Part shown: positions 46,970 to 55,070 of the stretch, in pieces
How the letters are laid out: the number at the start of each line of letters is the position of its first letter
How positions within the stretch are numbered: position 1 is the stretch's first letter
Assembly (NCBI RefSeq): GCF_007860135.1
Contig: NZ_SJPV01000015.1
Location: 101,762-165,761, forward strand
Length of the DNA: 64,000 nt
Reading direction: 5' to 3'
From: Novipirellula artificiosorum
GTDB taxonomy: Bacteria; Planctomycetota; Planctomycetia; Pirellulales; Pirellulaceae
Made by a program: the position numbers and the translations under genes
The notes under the pieces: model-generated
What the model saw: only the letters and a program-made list of their open reading frames with translations
What the model was told of the DNA's origin: nothing
The model's database searches: none

Positions 46970-48475
46970 ATGACACCACTGAGAAACAAAGTTCCCTCAA
47001 AATTGATTCTGCTAACTTTGGGGTTTGTGTTGCTGGCCGCAACGTCTAACCAACTGGCCGCCGATCCACCACGATTGCAAGTCCATGACAACGACCGTTT
47101 CCTGGTGACCGAGGATGGAACGCCGTTCTTCTGGGTCGGGGACACAACGTGGTCGATGGTTCGCCAATCGGTTCGGGAAGCAACGGATGATCAGCCAGAG
47201 GTCGAGCTGTATTTCAAGAAACGAAAAGAGCAGGGATTCAACGTGGTTCAGACCAGCCTGTTAACCATTCCCGTTCGCGGAAAGATAGACGCCCCGAACG
47301 TCTACGGGCATCTGCCGTTTATCGACGGAGATTTTTCAAGACCACGCGTGATTCCTGGGCCAGCGAACGATTATTGGGACCACGTCGACGATCTGGTCGA
47401 TTTGGCGGCGAAGTACGACATGTACATGGCGGTGGTCGTTGCGTGGAGTACCAGTCTGGAAACGGATGAGCATCCGCTGGTTGCCGATCCAGACGTCGCG
47501 TACGCCTATGGACATTTTTTAGGTGATCGCTATCGAGAGCGAACGCATCTGATCTGGTTGCTCGGCGGCGACGCCTTTGGTCAACCAGAACGTGCAACGT
47601 TACTGCCCGCGCGGCGTGAGATGACTCGCACAATTGCCGAAGGGATCGCCGATGGTGTTAACGGAGTTCACAACCAAGATAGCAAGGCCGATTGGTCCAG
47701 CACGATGATGACCTACCATCCGCCCGGTGGCGGAGTCTCTTCGTCACGGTATTTCCACGAGGAGCCGTGGTTGGATTTTAACATGATCCAATCCACGACT
47801 CGGTTCAGCTTCAGAAACTACGAAACGGTTGCCGCCGATTATGAGCGCGAGCCGCCCAAACCGACCTTTGATGCTGAGGTTGCTTACGAGTACTCGCTTT
47901 CACTCAACAAACGCGAGGTTCAAGAACACCCCAACAAAAGAATCAGCCCCTGGGATGTCCGACGCGCAGCCTATTGGAATGTCTTTGCCGGTGGCTGTGG
48001 ACATACCTATGGCCATCGCAACTTGATCGGCTGGGTCTGCAAGGGCGACGGACCACTCAAGTATGGTGCCAATCAACCTTGGTTTGATTCATTGGATGCT
48101 GCTGGTGCCCAGCATTTGAAACATCTCTCGGCGTTGGTCAAGTCGCGTCCAATGCTGCTTCGCATCCCCGACCAATCGTTGATCGTTGCCGGACAAGGCG
48201 ATGGCAACGATCACATCCAGGCATGTCGAGCGTCCGATGGCAGTTATGCTTTTGTGTATCTACCAACAGGTATTCCCGTGACAATCGACCTTGATAAATT
48301 TAGCGGTGAAAAGCTAACCGCACATTGGTACAACCCACGTACGGGTGAGTCTTCCTTGATTGGGACATTCCCAGCCTCGGGTCATCAACGCTTTGAACCA
48401 AGCGAGCAGGATCGGGGAAGTGATCAGGGAAGTGATCAGGGAAGTGATTGGGTTCTCATTCTCGATGATGAATGA
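46970..48475 (+). CDS. DUF4038 glycoside-hydrolase-like protein (apiosidase/GH140-like), exported
   Basis: 501 residues with a signal peptide (LILLTLGFVLLAATSNQLA). The DUF4038 barrel runs from about 40 to 400, with FFWVGDTTWSM, FNVVQTSLL, LIWLLGGDAFG and WDVRRAAYWNVFAGGCGHTYGH. The C-terminal 90 residues look like the collagen-binding-like domain (LTAHWYNPRTGESS). The residues GSDQGSDQGSDW near the end come from a 12-bp tandem repeat. GH140 enzymes act on apiose in pectin; here only glycosidase activity of some kind is inferred. The related next gene begins 33 bp later. Confidence 0.9.
   Translation: MTPLRNKVPSKLILLTLGFVLLAATSNQLAADPPRLQVHDNDRFLVTEDGTPFFWVGDTTWSMVRQSVREATDDQPEVELYFKKRKEQGFNVVQTSLLTIPVRGKIDAPNVYGHLPFIDGDFSRPRVIPGPANDYWDHVDDLVDLAAKYDMYMAVVVAWSTSLETDEHPLVADPDVAYAYGHFLGDRYRERTHLIWLLGGDAFGQPERATLLPARREMTRTIAEGIADGVNGVHNQDSKADWSSTMMTYHPPGGGVSSSRYFHEEPWLDFNMIQSTTRFSFRNYETVAADYEREPPKPTFDAEVAYEYSLSLNKREVQEHPNKRISPWDVRRAAYWNVFAGGCGHTYGHRNLIGWVCKGDGPLKYGANQPWFDSLDAAGAQHLKHLSALVKSRPMLLRIPDQSLIVAGQGDGNDHIQACRASDGSYAFVYLPTGIPVTIDLDKFSGEKLTAHWYNPRTGESSLIGTFPASGHQRFEPSEQDRGSDQGSDQGSDWVLILDDE
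48414..48449 (+). repeat. 12-bp in-frame tandem repeat in 3' end of DUF4038 gene
   Basis: About three copies of GGGAAGTGATCA in frame, coding Gly-Ser-Asp-Gln units shortly before the stop. Slippage could change the number of units without shifting the frame. Confidence 0.8.
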
Positions 48476-48508
48476 CACCACGGCAACGTTACTCGAATCG
48501 AGGTCTCA

Positions 48509-50272
48509 ATGATCTCCTCCACCAACGAACGAAGATTGGATTCGCGACTTTCGTATCGTTCGTTCAGGTTCATTGCGCAACCATTGATCACCGTCGCACT
48601 CGCTTCCGTCAGCGTCATGGCTGCGGAACCCATCACGAAATGGACCCCCGTTGTAATGCAATTCGATTCCGAAGAGTCGTATCCGTGGTGGGAGTTTCCG
48701 GTCGAGGCGACGCTCCGTCACGAAGGCTCTGGAGCTCAGTTGCAAATCGAGGCGTTCTACGATGGACCCAAGCGGTACACACTGCGTTTCGCACTACCGC
48801 TGGCCGGTAAGTGGAGCTACCGCATCAAGTCACGCGATTCCAAACTGAACGGCAACAGCGGTGTCGTCACCGTCGAGGCACCGACGCAACAGCAATCGAG
48901 ATCCAACCCGAATCTTCGCGGACACGTTCGAGCCAGCGAAAACGGCCGCTACTTTCAATATGCCGATGGAAAGCCGTTCTTCTTTCTTGGCGATACCAAC
49001 TGGTCGATCAATACGGCACGATGCGGCTTGGGTGCAAACCAAGACGGGCCGTTCTTTGAATACTTGAATGATCGAAAATCGAAAGGTTTTGCAGCGATTT
49101 TGGTGGCCTACATGAGAGGATTCGGCGACACCGACGAGCCCGCAGGCCAGCGAAACGAAGGCGGCTATCCGTTCACGGGTGGCCAAGTGGAACAGCTCAA
49201 CGCCAAATACTTTCAATCGCTCGATACGCGGATGCAGGCGATTTGGGATCGCGGGTTTGTTGTTGCAGTGCATCCCACTTGGTTCGCAAAACGCAATTGT
49301 TTTTTCGACCATGAGTCGGCCAAGCGAATCAGTGCCTACCTTGCGGTTCGTTACGGAGCGTACAACGGTTTGTGGAGTCTTTCCGGTGAGTACCAGTACA
49401 CGATGAAAGACTGCAGTTGGACGGAATCACAGCTGAACGAGTTGGGCGAAGTGGTTCAGCAGCACAATCCCTATCATCATCCCCTTTCCATTCATCCCAG
49501 TGGCAATCCCAAGTGGGCGGCGCCTCACGGCGACCTGTCGTCGCGTGCCTTTCACGACGCGGTGTGGCATGACCACAACTGGCTGCAAACAGGCCAGAAG
49601 CTTCCCATGCTGTGCAACGTCGCATTGCGTGCGATAGAGAACTACAAACTCTCACCGACCAAGCCCGTCATTCTTTCGGAAGGCTACTACGAACGATACA
49701 CCGACCCGGAACACGTCTATCACAGCCGATGGCAGGCATGGACCGCTTTCCTGAACGGCTCCGCTGGGTATGGCTATGGCGCATTCGGGGTTTGGCAGTT
49801 TTACACGCCCGACGATGCCAAGGGTGAAACGGGTAAGAAAACGGATGGCCACCTATTTTGGAAGGAAGCGATGGCGATGGAAGGGTCGCGACAAATGCGA
49901 CCGGTCCGGGAACTGCTAAGCAGTTTGCCGTGGTGGCAACTCACACCAAGCCGCAATTTGATTGTCGTGAATGGGAAACGCAATCCGCCGCCTACCCCCG
50001 ACGACATCACGCCACCTCACTGCGGGAAGATTGCGGACGCAGCGATGGTTGTCTACATACCGCGCGGCAACGCAGACAACGAACTCAGGATCGACAACCT
50101 TCCGAGCCAGGACTTCGCGGCCCACTGGTTTGATCCGCGAACTGCGGCCCGTACGATGATCTCCGACTCCAAACAACTCGCCAATGGCGTCATTCCCCCG
50201 CGACCAGAATCCGCGGACGAAGATTGGGTGCTTTTACTCCTTAACACAAACAGCGACGAGAACCGGCGATAG
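48509..50272 (+). CDS. DUF5060-DUF4038 glycoside-hydrolase-like protein, exported
   Basis: 587 residues. A basic start and hydrophobic stretch (IAQPLITVALASVSVMA) form the signal. Residues about 45-125 look like the DUF5060 beta domain; DUF4038 follows from about 140 with FFFLGDTNWSI, VAVHPTWFAKR, NGLWSLSGEYQY and VILSEGYYERY, where the Glu residues are candidate catalytic residues. A C-terminal beta domain ends in WVLLLL. It shares the plan of the upstream gene but adds the N-terminal domain. Same strand, 33-bp gap; the pair could attack one polysaccharide. Confidence 0.9.
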   Translation: MISSTNERRLDSRLSYRSFRFIAQPLITVALASVSVMAAEPITKWTPVVMQFDSEESYPWWEFPVEATLRHEGSGAQLQIEAFYDGPKRYTLRFALPLAGKWSYRIKSRDSKLNGNSGVVTVEAPTQQQSRSNPNLRGHVRASENGRYFQYADGKPFFFLGDTNWSINTARCGLGANQDGPFFEYLNDRKSKGFAAILVAYMRGFGDTDEPAGQRNEGGYPFTGGQVEQLNAKYFQSLDTRMQAIWDRGFVVAVHPTWFAKRNCFFDHESAKRISAYLAVRYGAYNGLWSLSGEYQYTMKDCSWTESQLNELGEVVQQHNPYHHPLSIHPSGNPKWAAPHGDLSSRAFHDAVWHDHNWLQTGQKLPMLCNVALRAIENYKLSPTKPVILSEGYYERYTDPEHVYHSRWQAWTAFLNGSAGYGYGAFGVWQFYTPDDAKGETGKKTDGHLFWKEAMAMEGSRQMRPVRELLSSLPWWQLTPSRNLIVVNGKRNPPPTPDDITPPHCGKIADAAMVVYIPRGNADNELRIDNLPSQDFAAHWFDPRTAARTMISDSKQLANGVIPPRPESADEDWVLLLLNTNSDENRR

Positions 50273-50399
50273 CCGTGTACCGAAACTCCGTTTGCGGGTC
50301 GTGGCAAGGCAACAAGTCCTTCCACGATGTAGGCCCCGTCACGTCGTCCACTACCAAAATATCCAAATTTCTAACACTCCCTCGGCAAGGACCCTTCTC

Positions 50400-51782
50400 G
50401 TGAACCGAATCCTGTTGCTTTTGCTTGCATGTTTTCCGGTGTTGTTTGGTTCACACGCGGTCGAGGCAGGTGATCGCCCCAATATTGTGTTCATCCTCGC
50501 CGATGACCTCGGCTATGGTGACTTGGCCTGTTACGGCCGCGAGGACATTCGCACACCCAACCTCGACGAATTGGCCAAGCAGGGAGTTCGATTTACTAAC
50601 CACTATGCCAACGGCGCCGAATGCACGCCGACGCGAGCCGCACTGCTCACCGGCCGGTATCAGCAATGGATTGGTGGATTGGAATGTGCGATCGGAACCG
50701 GCAACCTCGGCCGATACGACGACGCGATCCGGTTGAGGGAAACGAATGATCTTGGGTTTCCAACCGACGAGCAATCGATTGTGCGATTGTTAAAGGACGC
50801 GGGATACGCTACCGCGATCACCGGAAAGTGGCATCTCGGGTATGAACCAAAGTTTGCACCCCACCTGCATGGATTCGACTACACGTTCTATTGCATCGGC
50901 GGCGGTATGGACTACTTCCACTACCTCGATAACGTCGCCGGATACAATCTCTTTCAAGACGGCGATCCCATCCGGCGCGAGGGCCATTTCACCGACTTGG
51001 CGACGGAGGAAGCGATCGAGTTTGTGAAACGCCAGAGCGATGAAAAACCGTTTTTTCTGTACCTTGCCTACACTTGTCCTCATTCTCCGTTTCAAGGACC
51101 CGACGATCTCACCAAAAACCCGTTACCACTGAATTCACCGCTCTGGAATCAGGGAACCGCACCGCCGGACGTTTACATCGCGATGATTGAGCAGATGGAC
51201 ACGCGAATCGGCGACTTGCTAAACACGCTCGACGTCGAGAAGTTGAATGGCGACACGCTTGTGATCTTCGCCAGCGACAACGGAGGCACGCGCAGTGCCC
51301 GCAACACGCCTTTGTCCGGCATCAAAGGAAGCACGAACGAAGGTGGCATTCGTGTCCCTGCCATCATGCGCCTGCCGGGAGTCATCCCCGCAGGCGTCGA
51401 TTCCGATCAGGCATGTATCACATTCGATTTCACCAAGTCGATCGCGCGCATCGCGGGTGTCAAACCAGCCATCGACAAACCACTGGAAGGCATCGACATC
51501 GTCCAACATGTGGCTGAAGGGAGGCGCGACATCGATCGAACACTTTACTGGCGCAAACCACGCGGCGACACCGTTTGGAAGGGGGTTCGTGAGGGAACCC
51601 TGAAGTTTGTGGCTCAACAGCGCGGAGACAAGGAGTCGGAATTCCTCTTCGATCTCGCGACGGATGTGTCCGAGACGAACGACCTGAAGACCTCACGCCC
51701 AACAGACTTCAAACGGCTTAAGGCAAAGTACATCGAATGGGAGGCAACCACGCGAGCAACTCGGCGTGGACGCCCTCAATAA
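50400..51782 (+). CDS. Type I sulfatase, exported
   Basis: About 461 residues from a GTG at 50400, chosen because AAGGA lies 8 bp upstream and the signal peptide (NRILLLLLACFPVLFG) begins there; the longer frame from 50184 would overlap the previous gene by 89 bp. RPNIVFILADDLGYGD is followed by the formylglycine motif C75-T-P-T-R79 with AALLTGRY; GKWHLG and FASDNGG follow. It closes the plus-strand run with the oxidoreductase and the two DUF4038 proteins, suggesting a sulfated substrate. Confidence 0.94.
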   Translation: MNRILLLLLACFPVLFGSHAVEAGDRPNIVFILADDLGYGDLACYGREDIRTPNLDELAKQGVRFTNHYANGAECTPTRAALLTGRYQQWIGGLECAIGTGNLGRYDDAIRLRETNDLGFPTDEQSIVRLLKDAGYATAITGKWHLGYEPKFAPHLHGFDYTFYCIGGGMDYFHYLDNVAGYNLFQDGDPIRREGHFTDLATEEAIEFVKRQSDEKPFFLYLAYTCPHSPFQGPDDLTKNPLPLNSPLWNQGTAPPDVYIAMIEQMDTRIGDLLNTLDVEKLNGDTLVIFASDNGGTRSARNTPLSGIKGSTNEGGIRVPAIMRLPGVIPAGVDSDQACITFDFTKSIARIAGVKPAIDKPLEGIDIVQHVAEGRRDIDRTLYWRKPRGDTVWKGVREGTLKFVAQQRGDKESEFLFDLATDVSETNDLKTSRPTDFKRLKAKYIEWEATTRATRRGRPQ

Positions 51783-51837
51783 GACAGAGATCACTGGGTT
51801 TGTGCTCCGAATCAACCTCGGACGGAGGGATAAGGCA

Positions 51838-51875
51838 CTAGCCGCCGGTTAGAGCCTTGAAATACCGGCGGCTAG
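51838..51875. terminator. Hairpin after sulfatase gene
   Basis: A perfect 12-bp inverted repeat, CTAGCCGCCGGT (51838-51849) and ACCGGCGGCTAG (51864-51875), with a 14-nt loop, starts 55 bp after the stop. No T-run follows. The adjoining GGCTAGCGCCTTGCCG also occurs near 21056, so it may be part of a dispersed repeat acting as terminator. Confidence 0.5.
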
Positions 51876-51989
51876 CGCCTTGCCGTTCATAAAGTGGCGA
51901 AGCAATAGAATGATTCTCGACGAGCCGCCGTTCTTCGAAACCGAGCATCGCAGAATCGCAAACAGCGAAGCCGTGATGAAGGAATTTTT

Positions 51990-52693
51990 ATGATCAGCAA
52001 GCTTACGCCCAATTCGGCAGTGACATTGTCGCTGTTGCTGCTTTGTGTCCAGGCAGATCGAGTTGCCGGACAAGTGTCTTTTCCTCAGCCAGCGACCGCC
52101 AAGTCGGATGGATGGGAAAGGTGCGTTCCAGAGGATGAATCGGTCGACTCTACAAAACTTCAAGCGGCGATGCAGTACATGGAAGATGCGTTGGACGATC
52201 CCAACACAGCGAATCCCGACGAGGATCGACTTCAGTTTGCCTGCGTGATCCGCAATGGCCGAATGATTTGGCCCAACCAGTCGACGCCGGTGCATCAGGG
52301 TTCCGACCTCAACACACCCTGTCAAATCTACTCGGTGACCAAGACGACGCCACGAAGGGGTTGATTCCACCGGGAACGGCGGCAGTGACCGCTGTGGATT
52401 TAGACGAAACGCCCGCCCCGATTTTAAGCACGCTTCGCGTGCATGCCGACAATCCGCGGTACTTCACGGATGATTCCGGAACTGCCGTCTACCAGCCGGA
52501 TCCAGGTCCGTTCTCAATCCAGCTGGAAGCCGGTCAGTATCGATATGAATGGTTCGACCCTGCAACGGGGCAGGTGACCGGTTCCGAGAAACTCGATTGG
52601 TCAGGCGGGCTGCGTGAGTTCACATCCGACCGTGATGGCGCGATGGTGTTCTATGTGGTATCGGATGAAAACTCGAATAATAGCCGACCATAA
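51990..52693 (+). pseudogene. Chimeric remnant: beta-lactamase-like N-terminus joined to glycosidase-like fragments
   Basis: The first frame (51990-52364) has an export signal and the start of a serine beta-lactamase-like protein up to the SxxK motif (YSVTKT), then stops. From near 52350 another frame runs to 52693 and carries LRVHADNPRYFTDDSG, like the entry to DUF4038/DUF6298 glycosidases, then jumps to YEWFDPATGQVTG, which resembles their C-terminal domain; the catalytic middle is absent. Two deletions and a fusion of unrelated genes explain this best. Confidence 0.65.
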
Positions 52694-52710
52694 GATGCTA
52701 GGACAAATCG

Positions 52711-54831
52711 TTACCGAATCGCAGTGGGGGAGGAGTAGACGGCATCCCAGGGTTCGATCTGTTGAATTTTCTTCGCTGCCAACGCTCGGTAGCAGTCGGG
52801 CATGTCGAAGTGCGCCAGGACGTTTGGCAGGAGCGCAGCAAGTGGCCAGTCGTAGTCTTCGTGTTCCGCGATGTCGGCGTACGAGGTGAGCGCGTTCTTG
52901 AGCGTGACTTGTGAGATGCGATCGTTCAGCAATGCCGCGAACGTTGCGGGTAGTGCTCCCCAGCCTTTGGCGACGATGTGAATGTCGGTGTAGCCGTAGG
53001 ATGCGAGCCAATCCAGAACGCGAAGCACGTCCATTGTTTTCTGCCCGACGTAAGGGCGATCGAGCATCAGACTGTGGATCGCGTAAAAGTAATCGCAGCC
53101 GTAGGGATCATCGAACGATTGGTTGCCGCACGTATCGGGCTGCGATTCTCCGATGCCGCGCACATCGCACGTGAACAGCCGCGTTTCTGGCTCGGTTTTG
53201 ATGACATCACGAATGAGTGGCTCATCACGGAGTTCGGCGTCGCTCGATCGGTGCGAGACATACAAAATCGCCCGATTTCCTTCGCGCGGTGGACGAGAAT
53301 ACCAAGGCTCGTTCGTCAACATGTAGACCAGTGCGAAGATGTCCTGTTCCGTTTCAACGGCGTAGCTGATTCCGAATTTTGTGGGGTACTCACGTGATCG
53401 CCAATCTCGCAAGATCCGGTAGTCAGGAGTGTCCGTCTTTGGAGTCCGCAACTTCAAGATCTGACGGATGCGATGGGTAAGTTGTTCGCCCTCGACGGCA
53501 CCGCGATTTTTACCGAGAGCTCTTGACTGATCGGCGGTGAATTGGAAGACCGTTTTTGCATCGAGTCCCGCAATCTGTCCCTTTGGCGTACACCACAGCG
53601 TTTCGTCTGTCTCGATGGTAATGTCCGGTTCCGTTTTCGCAGCGGAAACTCGCGTCACGCCGTTGAACCAACCGTACATTGCCTCGCGGTTTTCCTGCGA
53701 GTAACCGTGAGTGGATGGTCCGGTGAACATGCTCACTCGTTTCTGCTTGCCAAGCAGACTATACAGCCCTTTCAGGCGGTTGTAGGCTTCCTCGGCGCCG
53801 CGTGCATCGAAGAAGTCGCGTTCCTTCGATAGGATAAGCACGGGCTTGGGTGCCATCGCCGCCAGAAAATCGGCGTGATCCAAACCGAGTGCCAACGCTC
53901 TTGGCGGACACTGTTCTGTGTCCGCAGGGAGTTCGTTTTCCATGTTGCGTCGAAATGTCGTCACGAAACAGCTCGGAGCGGCCATCGTCCAACGTGATTC
54001 CACGCCGGCCAGCCACGTCGTCATGGTTCCGCCACCAGAATTCCCGGTGACACCGATCTGCTCTGGATCTACCTCTTTTCGCGTCAGCAGATAATCGAGT
54101 GCGCGGATGCCATCCCATGCTCGCCATGCTCCCAAAAACTCACCGACGAGAAACTGCTGGTTTCCGCAATACAGGTGCTCGTGGACCGTGCCCTTGCGTC
54201 GCGGTGTCAAATCGTCGTCAACGTACTGAGATCGCTCGCCCTGACCGATCGGATCGTAGATCAGGCAGACGTACCCCAGCTTCGCAAGCCCCTGAGCGAA
54301 CGACTGGTACGGTTCGGCGGCTTTGCCGTTGCTAGAATGCCCGCACGTGCCGATCACACCTGGCATCGGTAGCTCACGTCCCTTCGGAACGTAAACATTC
54401 GCCGTTACCGGAAAGTCAGGACGACTTTCGAAAATCAGTTTCTCAATTTTGTAGGCGTCTCGCTCGACAACGCCGGTGATTCGTGGATTGAGCGGCGTCC
54501 GTTCCGGTTCCGGCCCGAAGCATTCGCGAATCTTCGCTCGCAGGGTTTCAACATGCTTTTGGGCCGCGTCCTCTGTGTTGACTTGTTCCCACACTCGCAG
54601 GTTTCGCCGCTCCGCCTGTCGAACCTGTTCGACAAAAAACTCATGCACCATCCGCGGGAAGCGATTCAGCGGCGGAACACTTTCTGCGCCAATTGCGTCT
54701 TTGGACAACCAATCGAGCAACGGAACCATCATTGGAAACGTCGCGGCGCTTAGCAGCCGACGTCGGGACACTCCGACGGTAACGAGTGACGAATTGCAGC
54801 TTCGATGGTCAGTACGGTTGTTGTCGCTCAT
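52711..54831 (-). CDS. Double alpha/beta-hydrolase (acetyl-xylan-esterase-like), Tat-exported
   Basis: 706 residues; ATG with AAAGG 8 bp upstream. A Tat signal (SRRRLLSAATFPMM) is followed by a first hydrolase domain at about 100-420 with GVTGNSGGGTMT (Ser nucleophile), KERDFFDARG and STHGYSQENR, which could provide acid and His. A second domain-like region at about 470-690 has ILYVSHRSSD, LFTCDVRGIGESQ and IHIVAKGWGALPAT, where GxSxG has become GWGAL, so it lacks a nucleophile. Removal of acetyl groups from polysaccharides is the inferred role. Confidence 0.9.
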   Translation of the reverse strand: MSDNNRTDHRSCNSSLVTVGVSRRRLLSAATFPMMVPLLDWLSKDAIGAESVPPLNRFPRMVHEFFVEQVRQAERRNLRVWEQVNTEDAAQKHVETLRAKIRECFGPEPERTPLNPRITGVVERDAYKIEKLIFESRPDFPVTANVYVPKGRELPMPGVIGTCGHSSNGKAAEPYQSFAQGLAKLGYVCLIYDPIGQGERSQYVDDDLTPRRKGTVHEHLYCGNQQFLVGEFLGAWRAWDGIRALDYLLTRKEVDPEQIGVTGNSGGGTMTTWLAGVESRWTMAAPSCFVTTFRRNMENELPADTEQCPPRALALGLDHADFLAAMAPKPVLILSKERDFFDARGAEEAYNRLKGLYSLLGKQKRVSMFTGPSTHGYSQENREAMYGWFNGVTRVSAAKTEPDITIETDETLWCTPKGQIAGLDAKTVFQFTADQSRALGKNRGAVEGEQLTHRIRQILKLRTPKTDTPDYRILRDWRSREYPTKFGISYAVETEQDIFALVYMLTNEPWYSRPPREGNRAILYVSHRSSDAELRDEPLIRDVIKTEPETRLFTCDVRGIGESQPDTCGNQSFDDPYGCDYFYAIHSLMLDRPYVGQKTMDVLRVLDWLASYGYTDIHIVAKGWGALPATFAALLNDRISQVTLKNALTSYADIAEHEDYDWPLAALLPNVLAHFDMPDCYRALAAKKIQQIEPWDAVYSSPTAIR

Positions 54832-54878
54832 CGGCGGCCTTTCATTCCATTTTCGACTATCTACTTCGGCGCCCAGTA

Positions 54879-55013
54879 AGAACCTATCTGAAAAGGGGTC
54901 TGACCCTTTGTCGACCGACGTTTCGATTGCTCAAAAACTCGTTGTTTTCCAATGGAATCGCTACCGATACGCTCAGACCAAGAGAGGGTCAGGCCCCTTT
55001 TCGGATAGGTTCT
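54879..55013. mobile_element. 135-bp MITE/REP-like element with 29-bp terminal inverted repeats
   Basis: The left end (54879-54907, starting AGAACCTATCTG) and right end (54985-55013, ending GGATAGGTTCT) are inverted repeats of 29 bp with 27 matches, enclosing 77 bp. There is no transposase inside, and the arms contain GGGGTCTGACCC-like palindromic sequence of a kind seen around REP-associated transposases. It sits between two minus-strand genes, so it can also form a long hairpin in the transcript. Confidence 0.7.
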
Positions 55014-55070
55014 AAATACAGTTCAACGATTGTATCACACCACGCATGCAAACGGGTCTGCAAGGGGCGG

